Source of the DNA: Thozetella sp. PMI_491
Lineage: Eukaryota; Ascomycota; Sordariomycetes; Chaetosphaeriales; Chaetosphaeriaceae
Direction: 5' to 3'
Length of the DNA stretch: 64,000 bases
Assembly: GCA_021432635.1 (NCBI GenBank)
Contig: MU270029.1
Location: 310,001 to 374,000, forward strand
The notes under the pieces are model-generated. The model ran no database searches and was not told where the DNA came from. It saw only the letters and a list, made by a program, of their open reading frames with translations. Each line of letters opens with the position of its first letter. Within the stretch, counting starts at the first letter, position 1. The position numbers were made by a program, and so were the translations under genes. This document shows, piece by piece, positions 1 to 10,481 of this stretch.

Positions 1-149
1 TCAGGACCCGGACGCATCCGCCGCAGCAGATCGACAACCTCGCCACGACCGACTCGAAAACTGGCACAATTCACACTCGCTGAATCCGGACACCTTCGCC
101 CGTACCCTCCACTGTTAGATTTCATATCCCATCTGTCCTCTTTCCCAGC

Positions 150-899
150 ATGTCTCAGACCGCAGTGGTAGCAACGGCAACCACGGCCGCTCTCGCGACC
201 GGCATCCTTGGTGAGTGAACTCATGCTGCTCGCTTCTTGGTGTTGCCAAGATGCATGGTGCGCAGGCCCTGACATCTCTTCTTCGCTAGCCTACGCGATC
301 TACTTTGACTACCGCCGCCGAAACAGCGCCGAGGTCCGACGGCAGCTGCGCCGGGAATTCAAGAAGCAGGCCCGGACCGAGAAGGACATCGCGGAGGCCG
401 ACGCCGTCGCCCAGCGGCAGCGCATCAAGATCGTGGTCGACGAGGCCAAGGCTGAAGGCTTCCCTACAGGAGAAGACAAGGAGCCCTACTTCTTGGAGCA
501 GGTCCAGCAGGCTGAGGGGCTCGCCTCTGACCGTGAGTAGTACCTGGCGAGCTAGGTTGTCGATTACGTTGCTAACCGCCCCCGACACCACAGCCTCGAA
601 GACTCTTGATGCGGCCCTGGCTTTCTACAAGGCCCTCAAGGTGTACCCCGTCCCCCGCGATCTGATTGAGATTTACGACCGCACCGTGTCCAAGGTGAGT
701 GCGCACACGAGCTCACACGACCTCGTCCAGCTCCTCTGCTCTGGGCCTCCTAACGCTTCTATAACAGCCCATCCTGGACCTCCTCGCCGAGATGATCGCA
801 TACGACGGCACAATCAAGCTCACCGGCGGCGGCGCCGGCCCGGATCTTGACGCTATAATGCGCGAGATGGGCGGCATCCCCGGCGTTGGCCTCGACTAA
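150..899 (+). CDS. TOM20: Mitochondrial import receptor subunit TOM20
   Basis: Outer-membrane receptor of the TOM complex that recognises mitochondrial presequences. Four exons are inferred: 150-210, 290-532, 594-694 and 768-899, all with GT..AG introns and matching phases, giving 178 residues, the usual length for fungal Tom20. The N-terminus has a short Ala/Thr-rich membrane anchor running into [11 protein letters not shown], followed by a charged, helical cytosolic segment ([17 protein letters not shown]). A TPR-like segment follows ([20 protein letters not shown]) and the protein ends GGIPGVGLD. The ATG at 150 is chosen because it opens directly into the anchor. The first 149 bases of the window are its 5' leader. 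An AATAAA lies at 1285-1290 downstream. It converges with the TYW1 gene. Confidence 0.93.
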
Positions 900-1388
900 G
901 TCGCTCTTCGCTCTTATACGAGACCCTAGCGACCCTCCACCTGGTCTCCATGCCTAAAAGGTCTCGGTTTGGACTACCCCAGGCACCATCTGCCGTGGGC
1001 GTGCGGCAGGTGGTGTCGTCCGGCTTGGTATGCCTGTCCAAGCCATTTGGGTCGATTTATACCCCCCTCAGCTCTCATTTCTTCCGCGCCGCGGGACTTT
1101 ACCCGATCTCATGTGGCGGATTGTGTTATTTGCTACTGTACGATAATATACGAGGGGGGCTACAACCGGGCTGCCACGGAAGGCAGGTGATGTTCATGTA
1201 CATAGACACGGGGTCCTTAGGCGACAGCATTTACGGTAGTTGGGTGCTCAGCTCTGAGCTCTGGGCTCTGGGCTCTGGGAGACAAATAAAACCCATGGCT
1301 TCTCACACAACACGCTGGTTCGCAGAGGTACGATGTGTTATTAGTCCAAACTGGATGCTAGATTGGCCTCTTTTTGGATCCAGCGAAG
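900..1388. other. Convergent intergenic region TOM20/TYW1
   Basis: This stretch holds the 3' ends of two convergent genes. AATAAA at 1285-1290 is a plausible TOM20 polyadenylation signal. A short CTCTGGG-type direct repeat lies at about 1255-1280. I see no coding or RNA gene here. Confidence 0.5.
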
Positions 1389-3743
1389 CTAGGAGGTGGC
1401 GATCGGCCGGCCCTTCCTGTCCACTTTGGTATCCCTGGGGTCGAACCCTCCATTTCCCCATGTCGCCCACTCAGGAGTCTCAGGCCCCATGTAGTCTTCT
1501 GGGGAGAAGTCGCCATCTGGCCCTTTCTCTTCTAGTAGCTCGAAGAAGCGATCATAGTCGATAATCGTGTGCCACTTGCCGTTGACACGGAACCTCTCGC
1601 TTGCCATCAGAATGCAACAGCTGTGCGCATGCTCGGCAGCAATCCCATAGCCCAACCCCCTCTTCGCAAGCGCGTCGTTTAGGGCCGTCACGAACTCACA
1701 CACTTCCTCATAGAATGGCACATTGCCCATCGTGAGGCCGGCGTTCCCTGCTGTCGACGTACCGCAGTATGTCACACCCTTGATCTCCACGAAGCACGGG
1801 AGACCCTTCTCAACCAGGTCGGCATAGCCCTCGACCTCGTCCTCGATGTTGAACCCCTTGACCAGCGTAAGCCGGAATACAGTGCGTTGCTGGAAGCGGC
1901 GCTCGCGCAAGATGTCTAAGCACCGCTGGAAGCGCTCCCAAAAGTCACGGTGCAAGGGGCGGTCGATCCGTCGCAGCGACTCGCGGTTGCTAGCGTCAAT
2001 GCTGACATATAGCTGGGTAACGTGGTTCAGCGCCGCTAGCTGGTCGGGGTGCTGCGCGTTGCACACCAGGAACGACGAAATGCGCTCGCGGTGCAGCATG
2101 GTAAGGAATTCGTTAATGTGCGGATAGAAGATCGGCTCGCCCACCAGGCTCAAGGCGCAGTGACGGATTCGCATGGCCTCAGCGAATCGCTCAGCGCGCA
2201 CTCCAGGCACACCGCGCATCATCTTGATCTTCTTGTAATGGTTCTCCTTCACCCCGTCAAAGATGAGCTGCGGCGGGTCCACGACCCAGCGCCAGGTCGT
2301 GCCGACGGGGTTGGTGCCGTGGCGCCAGCAAAAGACGCATTTGTTGGAGCACGAGAGCGAGGGAGTCGTCTCCATGCACTGGTGCGAGTGGATGCCGTAG
2401 AAAGAGAACTTGTAACACGAACCGCGGCCGCGAAGCGCCGACTTGGTCCAGCGGCAGATCTTCACGCCAGAGTGCGAGCCCACGATCGAGTAGCCCTGTT
2501 TCGTCAGGGCTGCGTAGGTCGGTGAGCTCTTGGGGACCATCTCTTTAGCTGGTGCCGAGGCTGTTTTCCTGGGCTTAGTCTTGCCATACGTGGTGAAGTC
2601 GACGGCGATTGGAGCACCCTTGGGCCGGCTGTTGACATCCTCGCCGTCACCTCGTGCTGATTCCATTATGCGGCCGAGGTCTTCCAAGTCCCCCAAGCTC
2701 CCGGAATTCTTCCTCCTCAGGGGCTTCGTTTCTGCAGACTCATCGAATAGCACTTCGCCGTCGTCTTCGGCGTCGGCCTCGCCATCGCTTTCCTCTGCGT
2801 CACCGGAGCCCGCAACTCCGTCTCCCAGGCTTCCCGTCCTGGCCAAGAGATCCAGCACCTCGACCAGCCCGAGGTGCCACTCATCTAGCCTTGCGGCCCC
2901 GTCTCTTTTCCAGTCTCCCATTCCAATAGGGTACGCCCTCTTGCGCCCGGTCAGCTTGGCCATCCATTTATCCACGGCCGTCGCCTGGAAACAGAAGCCC
3001 TCCTCTTCAGTGGGCCATCCTTCCTTGTCGCCAAATCCAAAGACCGAGTATCCAAGAAGGGATGTTAGAGGAGCGGTATCAATCCGGAAGTCATGGTGTG
3101 TCTCCTGGAGGTGCTCCAAGAAGGTGTCATTGATAGTATCAATATTGAAGCTCGGGATGAGGAAGAGATAGAACCACTCTACATTCTCGCCACCCTCGTT
3201 CGACAAGGTCGGTTTATTGAGGAAATAGTCGTCGTAGTCAACCTCAGCGAGATTCAGAAGTTTTGTTTTCAAGAAAGAGAGCTCCAGAGGTGTAGTGATC
3301 TCGGCGAGGGCAGCATCGAGCCTCTGCACGTAGTCCTGCGTACGTTTCTCGGTGGTACCGGTGATGGATGAATAGAAGACGGCAATTTGGATACGTGTAG
3401 ATCCCTCTTTTGCGATCAACTGGCTTCCGCTTGGCTTGCTGCGACTCCCCTTGATCCTGCGAGGCCCGCTGGCGACCGACGCCTTCGCAGCCTCCGGTTC
3501 ACTCACGGGCTTCTTTTCGCTCTTTACATCCTCCTGGGTCGCATTGGTGCCATAAATTTTCGGGAAAACCAGAAGCTCTCCCCTTTGTTCCTGTGTGTGG
3601 AGGTAGACTCGGAGGAGAATGAGGACGGCGAAGGCAGTCAGAAGGAAAGGTGTTCTGTACTCGTGCCAAAGCTGGACTGCTTCTTCTGCGCGTTCTCGGT
3701 TAGTTCGGAAATTGAATCTGGTCAGAGAGAGGGTATTCACCAT
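1389..3743 (-). CDS. TYW1: tRNA 4-demethylwyosine synthase (TYW1), flavodoxin plus radical SAM
   Basis: Catalyses the second step of wybutosine formation at G37 of tRNA-Phe, building the tricyclic 4-demethylwyosine from 1-methylguanosine and pyruvate. Single exon, 784 residues from the ATG at 3743; a TTG two codons upstream is not used as a start. An N-terminal hydrophobic helix (about residues 33-50) is the ER-type anchor seen in fungal TYW1. A flavodoxin domain follows (FYSSITGTTEKRTQDYV) and binds FMN. Then comes an acidic low-complexity linker, and a radical SAM domain with the cluster-binding CX3CX2C at C465, C469 and C472. Wybutosine-synthesis motifs are seen beyond this (ALSLVGEPIFYP, FVEIKGVTYCG). 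Length and domain order match the family. Confidence 0.96.
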   Translation of the reverse strand: MVNTLSLTRFNFRTNRERAEEAVQLWHEYRTPFLLTAFAVLILLRVYLHTQEQRGELLVFPKIYGTNATQEDVKSEKKPVSEPEAAKASVASGPRRIKGSRSKPSGSQLIAKEGSTRIQIAVFYSSITGTTEKRTQDYVQRLDAALAEITTPLELSFLKTKLLNLAEVDYDDYFLNKPTLSNEGGENVEWFYLFLIPSFNIDTINDTFLEHLQETHHDFRIDTAPLTSLLGYSVFGFGDKEGWPTEEEGFCFQATAVDKWMAKLTGRKRAYPIGMGDWKRDGAARLDEWHLGLVEVLDLLARTGSLGDGVAGSGDAEESDGEADAEDDGEVLFDESAETKPLRRKNSGSLGDLEDLGRIMESARGDGEDVNSRPKGAPIAVDFTTYGKTKPRKTASAPAKEMVPKSSPTYAALTKQGYSIVGSHSGVKICRWTKSALRGRGSCYKFSFYGIHSHQCMETTPSLSCSNKCVFCWRHGTNPVGTTWRWVVDPPQLIFDGVKENHYKKIKMMRGVPGVRAERFAEAMRIRHCALSLVGEPIFYPHINEFLTMLHRERISSFLVCNAQHPDQLAALNHVTQLYVSIDASNRESLRRIDRPLHRDFWERFQRCLDILRERRFQQRTVFRLTLVKGFNIEDEVEGYADLVEKGLPCFVEIKGVTYCGTSTAGNAGLTMGNVPFYEEVCEFVTALNDALAKRGLGYGIAAEHAHSCCILMASERFRVNGKWHTIIDYDRFFELLEEKGPDGDFSPEDYMGPETPEWATWGNGGFDPRDTKVDRKGRPIATS

Positions 3744-4283
3744 TGACAAGCCCCCTTACCCAAGGGATCGAGCCCCAGGCGTCTAGATCCATCACGGCTG
3801 CGAGATCGCTTGTTGCTGCGAGACGTTGCTGGTTTAGAGCCCGAGCACTGTCTCACCCCGCGGCGTCGAGAAAAAAAATGTGCCCCGCGATTTGCACTAC
3901 CTTATCGCGCTTATCGTGCCGTGGCTTTAGAGCTAAAACTATGGCCAAACCTTGCGACATTAGACTCCTTTCAGGCCTGGACGCTCCCGAGTACCAGCGG
4001 ATCCCTTATGTTCAAGAGGCCTAGTATGTCACTGGCCGCACTGAAAGCTCCATCCCAGGACGCTATAGATATTGATCCAGCTAGGAAAAATAAGTAGCGA
4101 TCAGATCACTATTGGTTCCCATTCAAGGGTCTTCCGCAGACATTGTCTATCTCAGGTGCGAATGGTGTTCATGCACCCACGAGCATCTATGGGATCTACC
4201 CAAGTACGTAGAGGGAATGAGTTCGAGCTCGAGCTAAATATGGGTATCAAAGGCAAAATGGTGAAGAAATCTCTCCTAAGCCA
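3744..4283. other. Intergenic region upstream of TYW1
   Basis: This holds the TYW1 promoter and the 3' flank of the TMEM42-like gene, both on the minus strand. No further gene or distinctive repeat is visible. Confidence 0.45.
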
Positions 4284-5766
4284 TCAAGTCTCATCCTCAA
4301 CCAATGCCCCGATGTCGGCTATGTCTTCGTCATCGTCTTTCTCCTCCCCAGGGACGGCAGCCGCCACGACCCCAGCTACTTGCGGGAGATGCTGTTGCGT
4401 GGCGGCATCTATTTCAGCGAGTGAGGTAGCGGATGCCGCATCGTTGTTAAAGTCGTTGCTGCTGCTCTCCTCTTCTGCTTTGCCCTCATCCTTGCGTCCG
4501 ATAATGACATTGCCAGCAACCAGGAGCGCCGCACCGAGCCACCAGAGCGGTGGTAATGACTCGGAGAAGATAGCGAATCCTAGGATGGCAGTAATGAAGA
4601 AGTTTGATGAGGTATTCATAATGGAGACTTGGGTGGTTGAGTTGCCCCTGGCTAGTGCTTGGGTGAATAGCGTCCACATCTACGGGAAGTTAGAAGCGGA
4701 TAGTACAGCCTGGGGAGGCCATCCCGGGCGGATCGGCGCAGGTCTCGCTGATAGAATGCGACGAGGCTCCAATGAGGGTTACTTACGATGCCATTGAAGA
4801 CGAGGTTGAGTCCAAAAAACATCTATCATATAGCAAGTTAGCCCTGGGATCACTGTAAAAAGAGCAGAAGTAGCTGCATATTTGACAGAACGTGGGGGGA
4901 TACAACAGCTCCTGGAGGCGCCTTTCAAGAGCAGCCGGGATCAGGTCACACTTACACATCGGACAACAAATTCGATGGCAGTTTCAATCGAACTGAGCCC
5001 GAGAAGGTGTGCGATCCCTTGGGCCAGGTTGGTAGTAAGCTCGTTCGTGGTTCTGTATCACGAGTCAGCGAGTCCGCCGTGAAACTTCGATGACCGGAAT
5101 GTCTGTAGCGCGAACATGGGCCGAGATAGGCCTGTAACCGGCAGCAACAACACATCCGATTGCAAGGAAGGAAAGAAAAATCAACTAGGCAAGCTCCAGA
5201 ATCCCAATAGATGATGCACCTAGCGTCAGATGATGATGGGGACGACCCGTAGGGTCAGGGCAAGTGGATAGCGGGGGAGGCCGCTGCAGATTCGTATACA
5301 GTGCCCCGAGTTGCAATCATTTTCATGACTGGAACGAATCCCGAGGATCAATGGGCGTCCACGGATGCCCAGCCCGGGGCGGGCATAGGAGGGCCGAGGG
5401 GGAAGAGCAGAAAGAGAGTCGGAAGCGAACTCACAGCTTGGCAAACATGCCGTTAAACGCAGCGCAGGCGCCGCTGGCAACGGCGAGGAGAATCCATTGG
5501 TTCCGACGACTCCAGGTCGCGGCATCGCCGCTTTGGCCCGCTGGTCCATCGCTGTGAAGGAGTGGGCGGCGCTCTTCATCCGGGGTATCGGCCATCTTCT
5601 CGGCGGCCAGCGAGTCGGGCTTCTTTGGCAGCCGCTTCTTGATGTGCGAGCGGAGCTGGGTAGGGGGCGGTTGAGCGACAGCGCGGGACTTGGGGCTAGA
5701 TGGGGGGTGAGAAGGGGGAGCAGAGCGGGCTGCGTCGGACGACAGGGCCTTGCGCTGGCGCGGCAT
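4284..5766 (-). CDS. TMEM42-like drug/metabolite-transporter-superfamily membrane protein
   Basis: Small multipass membrane protein of the EamA/DMT superfamily, TMEM42 type; substrate unknown. Four exons in transcription order, 5766-5435, 5052-4956, 4822-4787 and 4679-4284, give 286 residues in a continuous frame. Exon 3 is only 36 nt. The N-terminal ~90 residues are basic and Ser/Pro-rich and presumably cytosolic. Hydrophobic segments follow (WILLAVASGACAAFNGMFAKL; FFGLNLVFNGIMWTLFTQAL; FFITAILGFAIF; WWLGAALLVAGNVIIGRKD). The C-terminal tail is acidic. The segment NTSSNFFITAILGFAIFSE followed by the last helix is characteristic of TMEM42. The start is the first ATG of the open exon. Function is inferred from family only. 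Confidence 0.82.
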
Positions 5767-8208
5767 GGTGACGGGTTAGCTAATGAGCAGGAAGGCGGAC
5801 AGCGCTTTGTGTCAAATTCAGGCGGCGTGGGGGTGGGCGTTGGGTGCGAAGTGGAACAGGACCCGCGCGTGCCGGCTTTTTGCTTAGTTAAGGTGGTGCG
5901 AGCGTTCTTGGTCGGGATCTTTGGCTCGCCTCCCAAGTCAGCTACAAGCCTTGTGGCGCGCAGTGGCCAGCGTGTTTGGTGCGTGCACAAGTACTGTGCT
6001 GTTTCTTTGCTGGACAAGTTTCGCGGGCCTAGAGTCGCTCGCGCAGTGCTAAAATGTGTTAAGGTAAAGATTGGGCCTGGAATAACTATCCCAATGTTAG
6101 AAGAGGTAGTTACAGCAAATATAAATTGACATGGAAGGACAGCTACCGAGAAGCCAAGGTGTCGTACCTCTGGCGTCTAATTAGAGGGGATCAAACGACC
6201 CCCGCGCCGGGTCCATCCACAGCGGTGTGCTTCTGCCCCTGATTGCGCCACCCCTTTACTGCTGGATAGCTTGGGATCCCGCTTATGGCAGCGAGCTATA
6301 TAGGGCTATCTGGTGGGCAACTGTGCACAGCTGCGCTAAGCCGTTAGGCCACGCCTACACATATACAAGGTATACAGACCACGATCCAGTATCAACTACT
6401 TTTCAAGAGGCTCTCCCGCCGCTAGCAACTCTTTGAGCCGGAAATATCGTCGAGGATGAAGAGCAATCATTTTAGAGTTGCTGCCCTCCAGGATTTGTCT
6501 GCCAGAGTATTGACAGCGTAGATAGCTCTGGTCTCCCCCTTCGAAGCTGGGTAAAACGACATGAGTGAGCCATCATTTCGGTCTTTTGCAACGACTTGGA
6601 AAGCATTTAGTCTTCCCTGATCTTCCATGGCGGCATTAAGGGTATAGTCTTTACAATGTCGCACATCGGGTTCGAGGCGCGAGAGAAATATACCCCAGAG
6701 CGTAGCGAGGGGCACTATAATTTACAGTACAGTACTTCCCGAACATAGTTTTCAGCGCCTCTCTGAGCGTCTTCCCTTTACGAAGAATGCTTAGCTGAAT
6801 ACCACCAGGGCCACTCTCTCATTAAGCCACAGTGATCTCAACAGCTGACCAGCCGAAACCCATCATTTCTATGCTGCCCTTAATATTACAGTGCTGGGCC
6901 CGGCGGCCTCGGGATCGTGAGAACTATGACAATATCGAGTTTGAGCAAGGTACTTTCGTGTAGCTACAATACTGAGAATCATTTATAGCATGGTCACTTA
7001 GTCATCTATATGTCACAACATCTAACATTACAGACCGTACCGATAGCTTGTATGCACCATATCATCGTAACTCAGTGGCCGAGTTGATATAATCCAGTTA
7101 GGCTTGGGCTGGGAACTCGGTCTCGTTACATCCCCAAAAGAAGGAAGCTAGACATTGCGACGGGCCTTCCGGTCCGGAATCGAGGTAACAACGAGCCTTG
7201 TAATAGCTTGATTGGCAGCTCAGAGACGGGGTTGACTATTGTGCCAGCCATGAAGCATTGTGCCATTGCCCCCAAGGACCCTTGCTGCAGGTGTGGCACT
7301 GTTTATGGTGGACAAGGCTGGCAAATGTTGAGCATGGCATTTGGGACAAGTTTCCAAGCCTTCGCAGCGCCACATCACCACCTCCGGGCCGTTGCGCCGG
7401 ATGCATCCCTCGTGGCGCTCATGTCCGGCCAGCCTTGCCGTAAGAAAGTCTCGTGTAGAATACAATATAGATGCACTTCTATAGAAACCGCCACGCCACT
7501 TCTATCAAGGAACCAGGGTGCCCGCTTAAACGCTATGCCGAGTTTGGACAATGCCCTGCGTTTCTGGGAATTATGATGCTAACTCAGTGCTTTTCCTAGG
7601 CCCGTTCTGGAGATATTCAGAAAGACTCGCATTATCTTGCCCACATGGTGGTTCTTGCTTACCTCTTACCAAGGTGCTGGTCTTGTGGTACGCCAGTTCC
7701 AGAGACTAGCACAAAGTAAGCCCAATCGCGGTGCACTCGAACTTCTTTTGAAAAGGGGTTAGGCTCGAGAGCCAATAAGAGTTGAGTAAGGCCTTGGACA
7801 CAGAGAGACGCTATTGTGCGAATGATAGTATACGTATACGAAAGACCGCAGCGCAAGACAGAGCCTAAGTTACTTCCCCAGCTATATGGCATAAAAGGAA
7901 CGGCCCGTGCTTCAGATATTGCAAGGCTATCGACGCCACAACTGCGATAAATTGCCAGGATAAGCCTCATCTGCAGTCAAGCTTCGGAATCAACTTTATC
8001 TCTTCCGGTAAACGCTCCTGGCGGCAGCTGTGCCAGAACCAAGAAGTCAAACTTGAAGATATGCTCAAATTACCTCTATGGTCCATGTATAAGTATCGCG
8101 AGCGAGCCCCAGTGTGTAACTCAAAACTAAGTACCATATATCTATCAAACACTACGAGACCACCCTATCTAAATCTGCTCGAGAAATATTCTTGCCTTGT
8201 CATTGATC
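5767..8208. other. 2.4 kb gene-poor region
   Basis: Contains the promoter of the TMEM42-like gene (left end) and of the HETGH/CBM1 gene (right end). Base composition is more AT-rich than the flanking housekeeping block. Only short, unrelated reading frames are seen, with no protein motifs, no transposon ends and no clear repeat. Confidence 0.4.
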
Positions 8209-9481
8209 ATGAAAACTCAGTCTCTTCTCCCTACGGCCGTTCTCGCCTCGTTGGTAGCTGGGCAGAACGCATATCCCGCCTGCCATCTCGGTCCTGACGA
8301 CCAGCGCTGCATTAATGACGGACGCTTCTTGGTCCCCGAGCTCAACTTTTCCAACCCAGGGAGCCCGGGTGATCTTGCATATAGTACATACCTTCCAACT
8401 CATCCATACACACTATCTGCTTGGCCGAGCGGGGGAAATGACGCCAGGATCCCGAGGGTCTGTGGAATATATGGCCACAACTCGGACGGCTTTGATATGC
8501 GTGATTTCCAAGTCTATAACGTCACCTTCCCCGACCAATGCCCTGGTTCGCCGTGGGTGATCTGCCGTGACTATCGTTCAGGCCAGACGATAGATCAGCT
8601 CGCTACGGTATGCTCTCGACCTTACATGGATGTTACAAGCCCTCTGAGAGACCCGGACTAAGAGTTGTATAGGTTATTAGCAAGATCCCCGTCCGGATGC
8701 GCCAGGCAATGTCGTAAGAGCCATGACCTTCTCTCCCAGCGTACCGATATCGTGAGGACTAATACCAAAATGCTCAGTACGTACATGGTATATAGGGCAG
8801 AAACTAATGCCTACCACGGCGCCATAGGCACGCTTGCTGGCGATGGTCTTATCCTCGGGTTGAGCAGCTATTATTTCCCCACTGCTCTCGTTCATGAAAC
8901 GGGCCACGCCGTGGATTCTGAAATGAGGCTTCTGGGAACCTCTAATGGGAGTGCTTTCTCCGACACCGACGCGTGGAAAGCAGCCTACACAACTGATGGC
9001 TACGCTGTGAGTGCGTACGGCGCCGGCTCTTCCACTGAAGACTTTGCCGAGGCCGGCCGCGCGGTTCTTCTTGATATCATCTATCCGGGAGGTCTTGCAG
9101 TGTACGCTAACCACACCTCTAACTTGACCCATATTACCAACCAGGTCAACACGTTTAAGTCGGTGGCGGGGCAGTATTACACACCGGGTGGAAGCTGTGA
9201 CTTGTCGCTCAAGTTCCCCTTTCCGGAGTTGGTAGGCGGGCCTTATGCTCAGTGTAAGCCGTTTCTCTTCATGTCTCGTCACGCTGCATGTCCTCGGGTC
9301 ACTCGTGCTCACTCTTGGCATCTCAGGTGGCGGCCAAACCTATTCGGGGATCACAGAATGCGTGGCAGGTTACATCTGCACATTTTTAAGGTGAAATTTA
9401 CTCGAAGACCAGAATAAACGGTGACCTGCTAATGTCTTACGTAGCGCCTATTACTCGCAGTGTCTACCAGCTTCTACCTGA
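8209..9481 (+). CDS. Secreted zincin-like (HETGH) Con-13-type protein with C-terminal CBM1
   Basis: Probably a secreted zinc-peptidase-like protein anchored to cellulose. Five exons, 8209-8607, 8673-8713, 8796-9253, 9327-9390 and 9445-9481, sum to 999 nt (332 residues). Residues 1-18 form a signal peptide (MKTQSLLPTAVLASLVAG). The N-terminal half (GFDMRDFQVYNVTFPDQCPG; KIPVRMRQAMS) resembles fungal conidiation-specific protein 13. H180-E-T-G-H184 followed by AVDSE fits the HExxH zinc site of zincins. Residues 300-332 form a fungal CBM1: CGGQTYSG, C311, C317, then YYSQC with C327, i.e. the four cysteines and aromatic residues of the cellulose-binding fold. There is no Ser/Thr linker before the CBM. 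Neither the second intron nor the CBM exons are visible as one open frame. Catalytic activity is inferred, not shown. The con-13 match is from memory of the family. Confidence 0.8.
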
Positions 9482-10481
9482 GTATTCGAATGCTGAATAT
9501 GTGGCCCTGAGTATCCAACTTTACGGGCTGGATTTGCCAGTACTTGAAAAGACCTGCACTAGTGGCTGGATAACAAGCTAGTTTTCTATTCTTTCGTTTG
9601 GTCAAATTTATCAAGAATTGCCTCTGGACTTCATAAGTCCTTTTGTTGATTATGCCGAACGGCAGCGAGTAAGACAAACATGTGGAGAGCCCACGTGTAT
9701 TTCAGCCGAGACAAGTATACAGTATTCATGAATTGTCCACCAAGTCCCTCTAGCCACCCCTCCTTCAAATATTTATCACTTCCTCAAAGCATGCGACAAA
9801 CTGGCTTATGGAGAAAGGGTTCGTCGTTGAGGAAATATACTCACAGCGCTTTGGAATGCGTCACTTGAATGGTATCAACAAGTTTCGCCGGCTCAAGATA
9901 TATATGCAAAGGAAGACCCGCGCTCAAGGGCCTATTTGGAGAAAAACAAAGCAAAAAAAAAAAAAAACCTAGTTATTCTACTGTGATGAGCAAGCTGTCA
10001 CGACGTTAAAGTATATACAGTACATAGCCATTCTATAGGATGGTATTTAATCCTTGTCAGTGACACGGCGGGGGTTCAGCCTGCCATATGGACCGTGCCT
10101 GCTAGGCGCGCAGTGGGGGCTCTTTGGGTCTTGGCGCTCCGCTAGGTTGCATCACCTGGCCGCGGCGGCTGATAGCTCCGAAGCTCCCACCACCAACCTT
10201 CGAACTCTGACCGCGACGACGTCGACTCGACTAGTTCTGCCGCGCCCGACGTCGCGCACACGCGTTACACTGCAGCGCTGTCCTGAACCATCGTCCATCG
10301 TCCGTCACTCCGTGCGCATCATCGCCTCCGCCTCGACCGGCGCACTTCGATTTGAGCCGCCGAGCTCACCCTCGCGGGGCATAGCTCCGCCAAACATGCC
10401 CTTTCCCCAGGCCCACCGCCACAGGTAGCTGCTGCACGGTACGAGTCCCCGGAGCCCTGACGACGACTCAAGGCTGCCGCC
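9482..10481. other. Intergenic region upstream of VPS15
   Basis: Holds the 3' flank of the HETGH/CBM1 gene and the promoter/leader of VPS15. A poly-A tract of about 14-16 bases lies around 9952-9967. No gene-like frame is supported. Confidence 0.45.

Noticed and set aside
3741-3749. TTG two codons upstream as the TYW1 start
   Set aside because: An ATG at 3743 is in frame and gives a normal N-terminus; fungal genes use ATG.
6467-6715. Minus-strand frame of 82 codons in the 5.8-8.2 kb gap
   Set aside because: The sequence looks somewhat protein-like, but it has no neighbouring exons, no motif and a non-ATG start.
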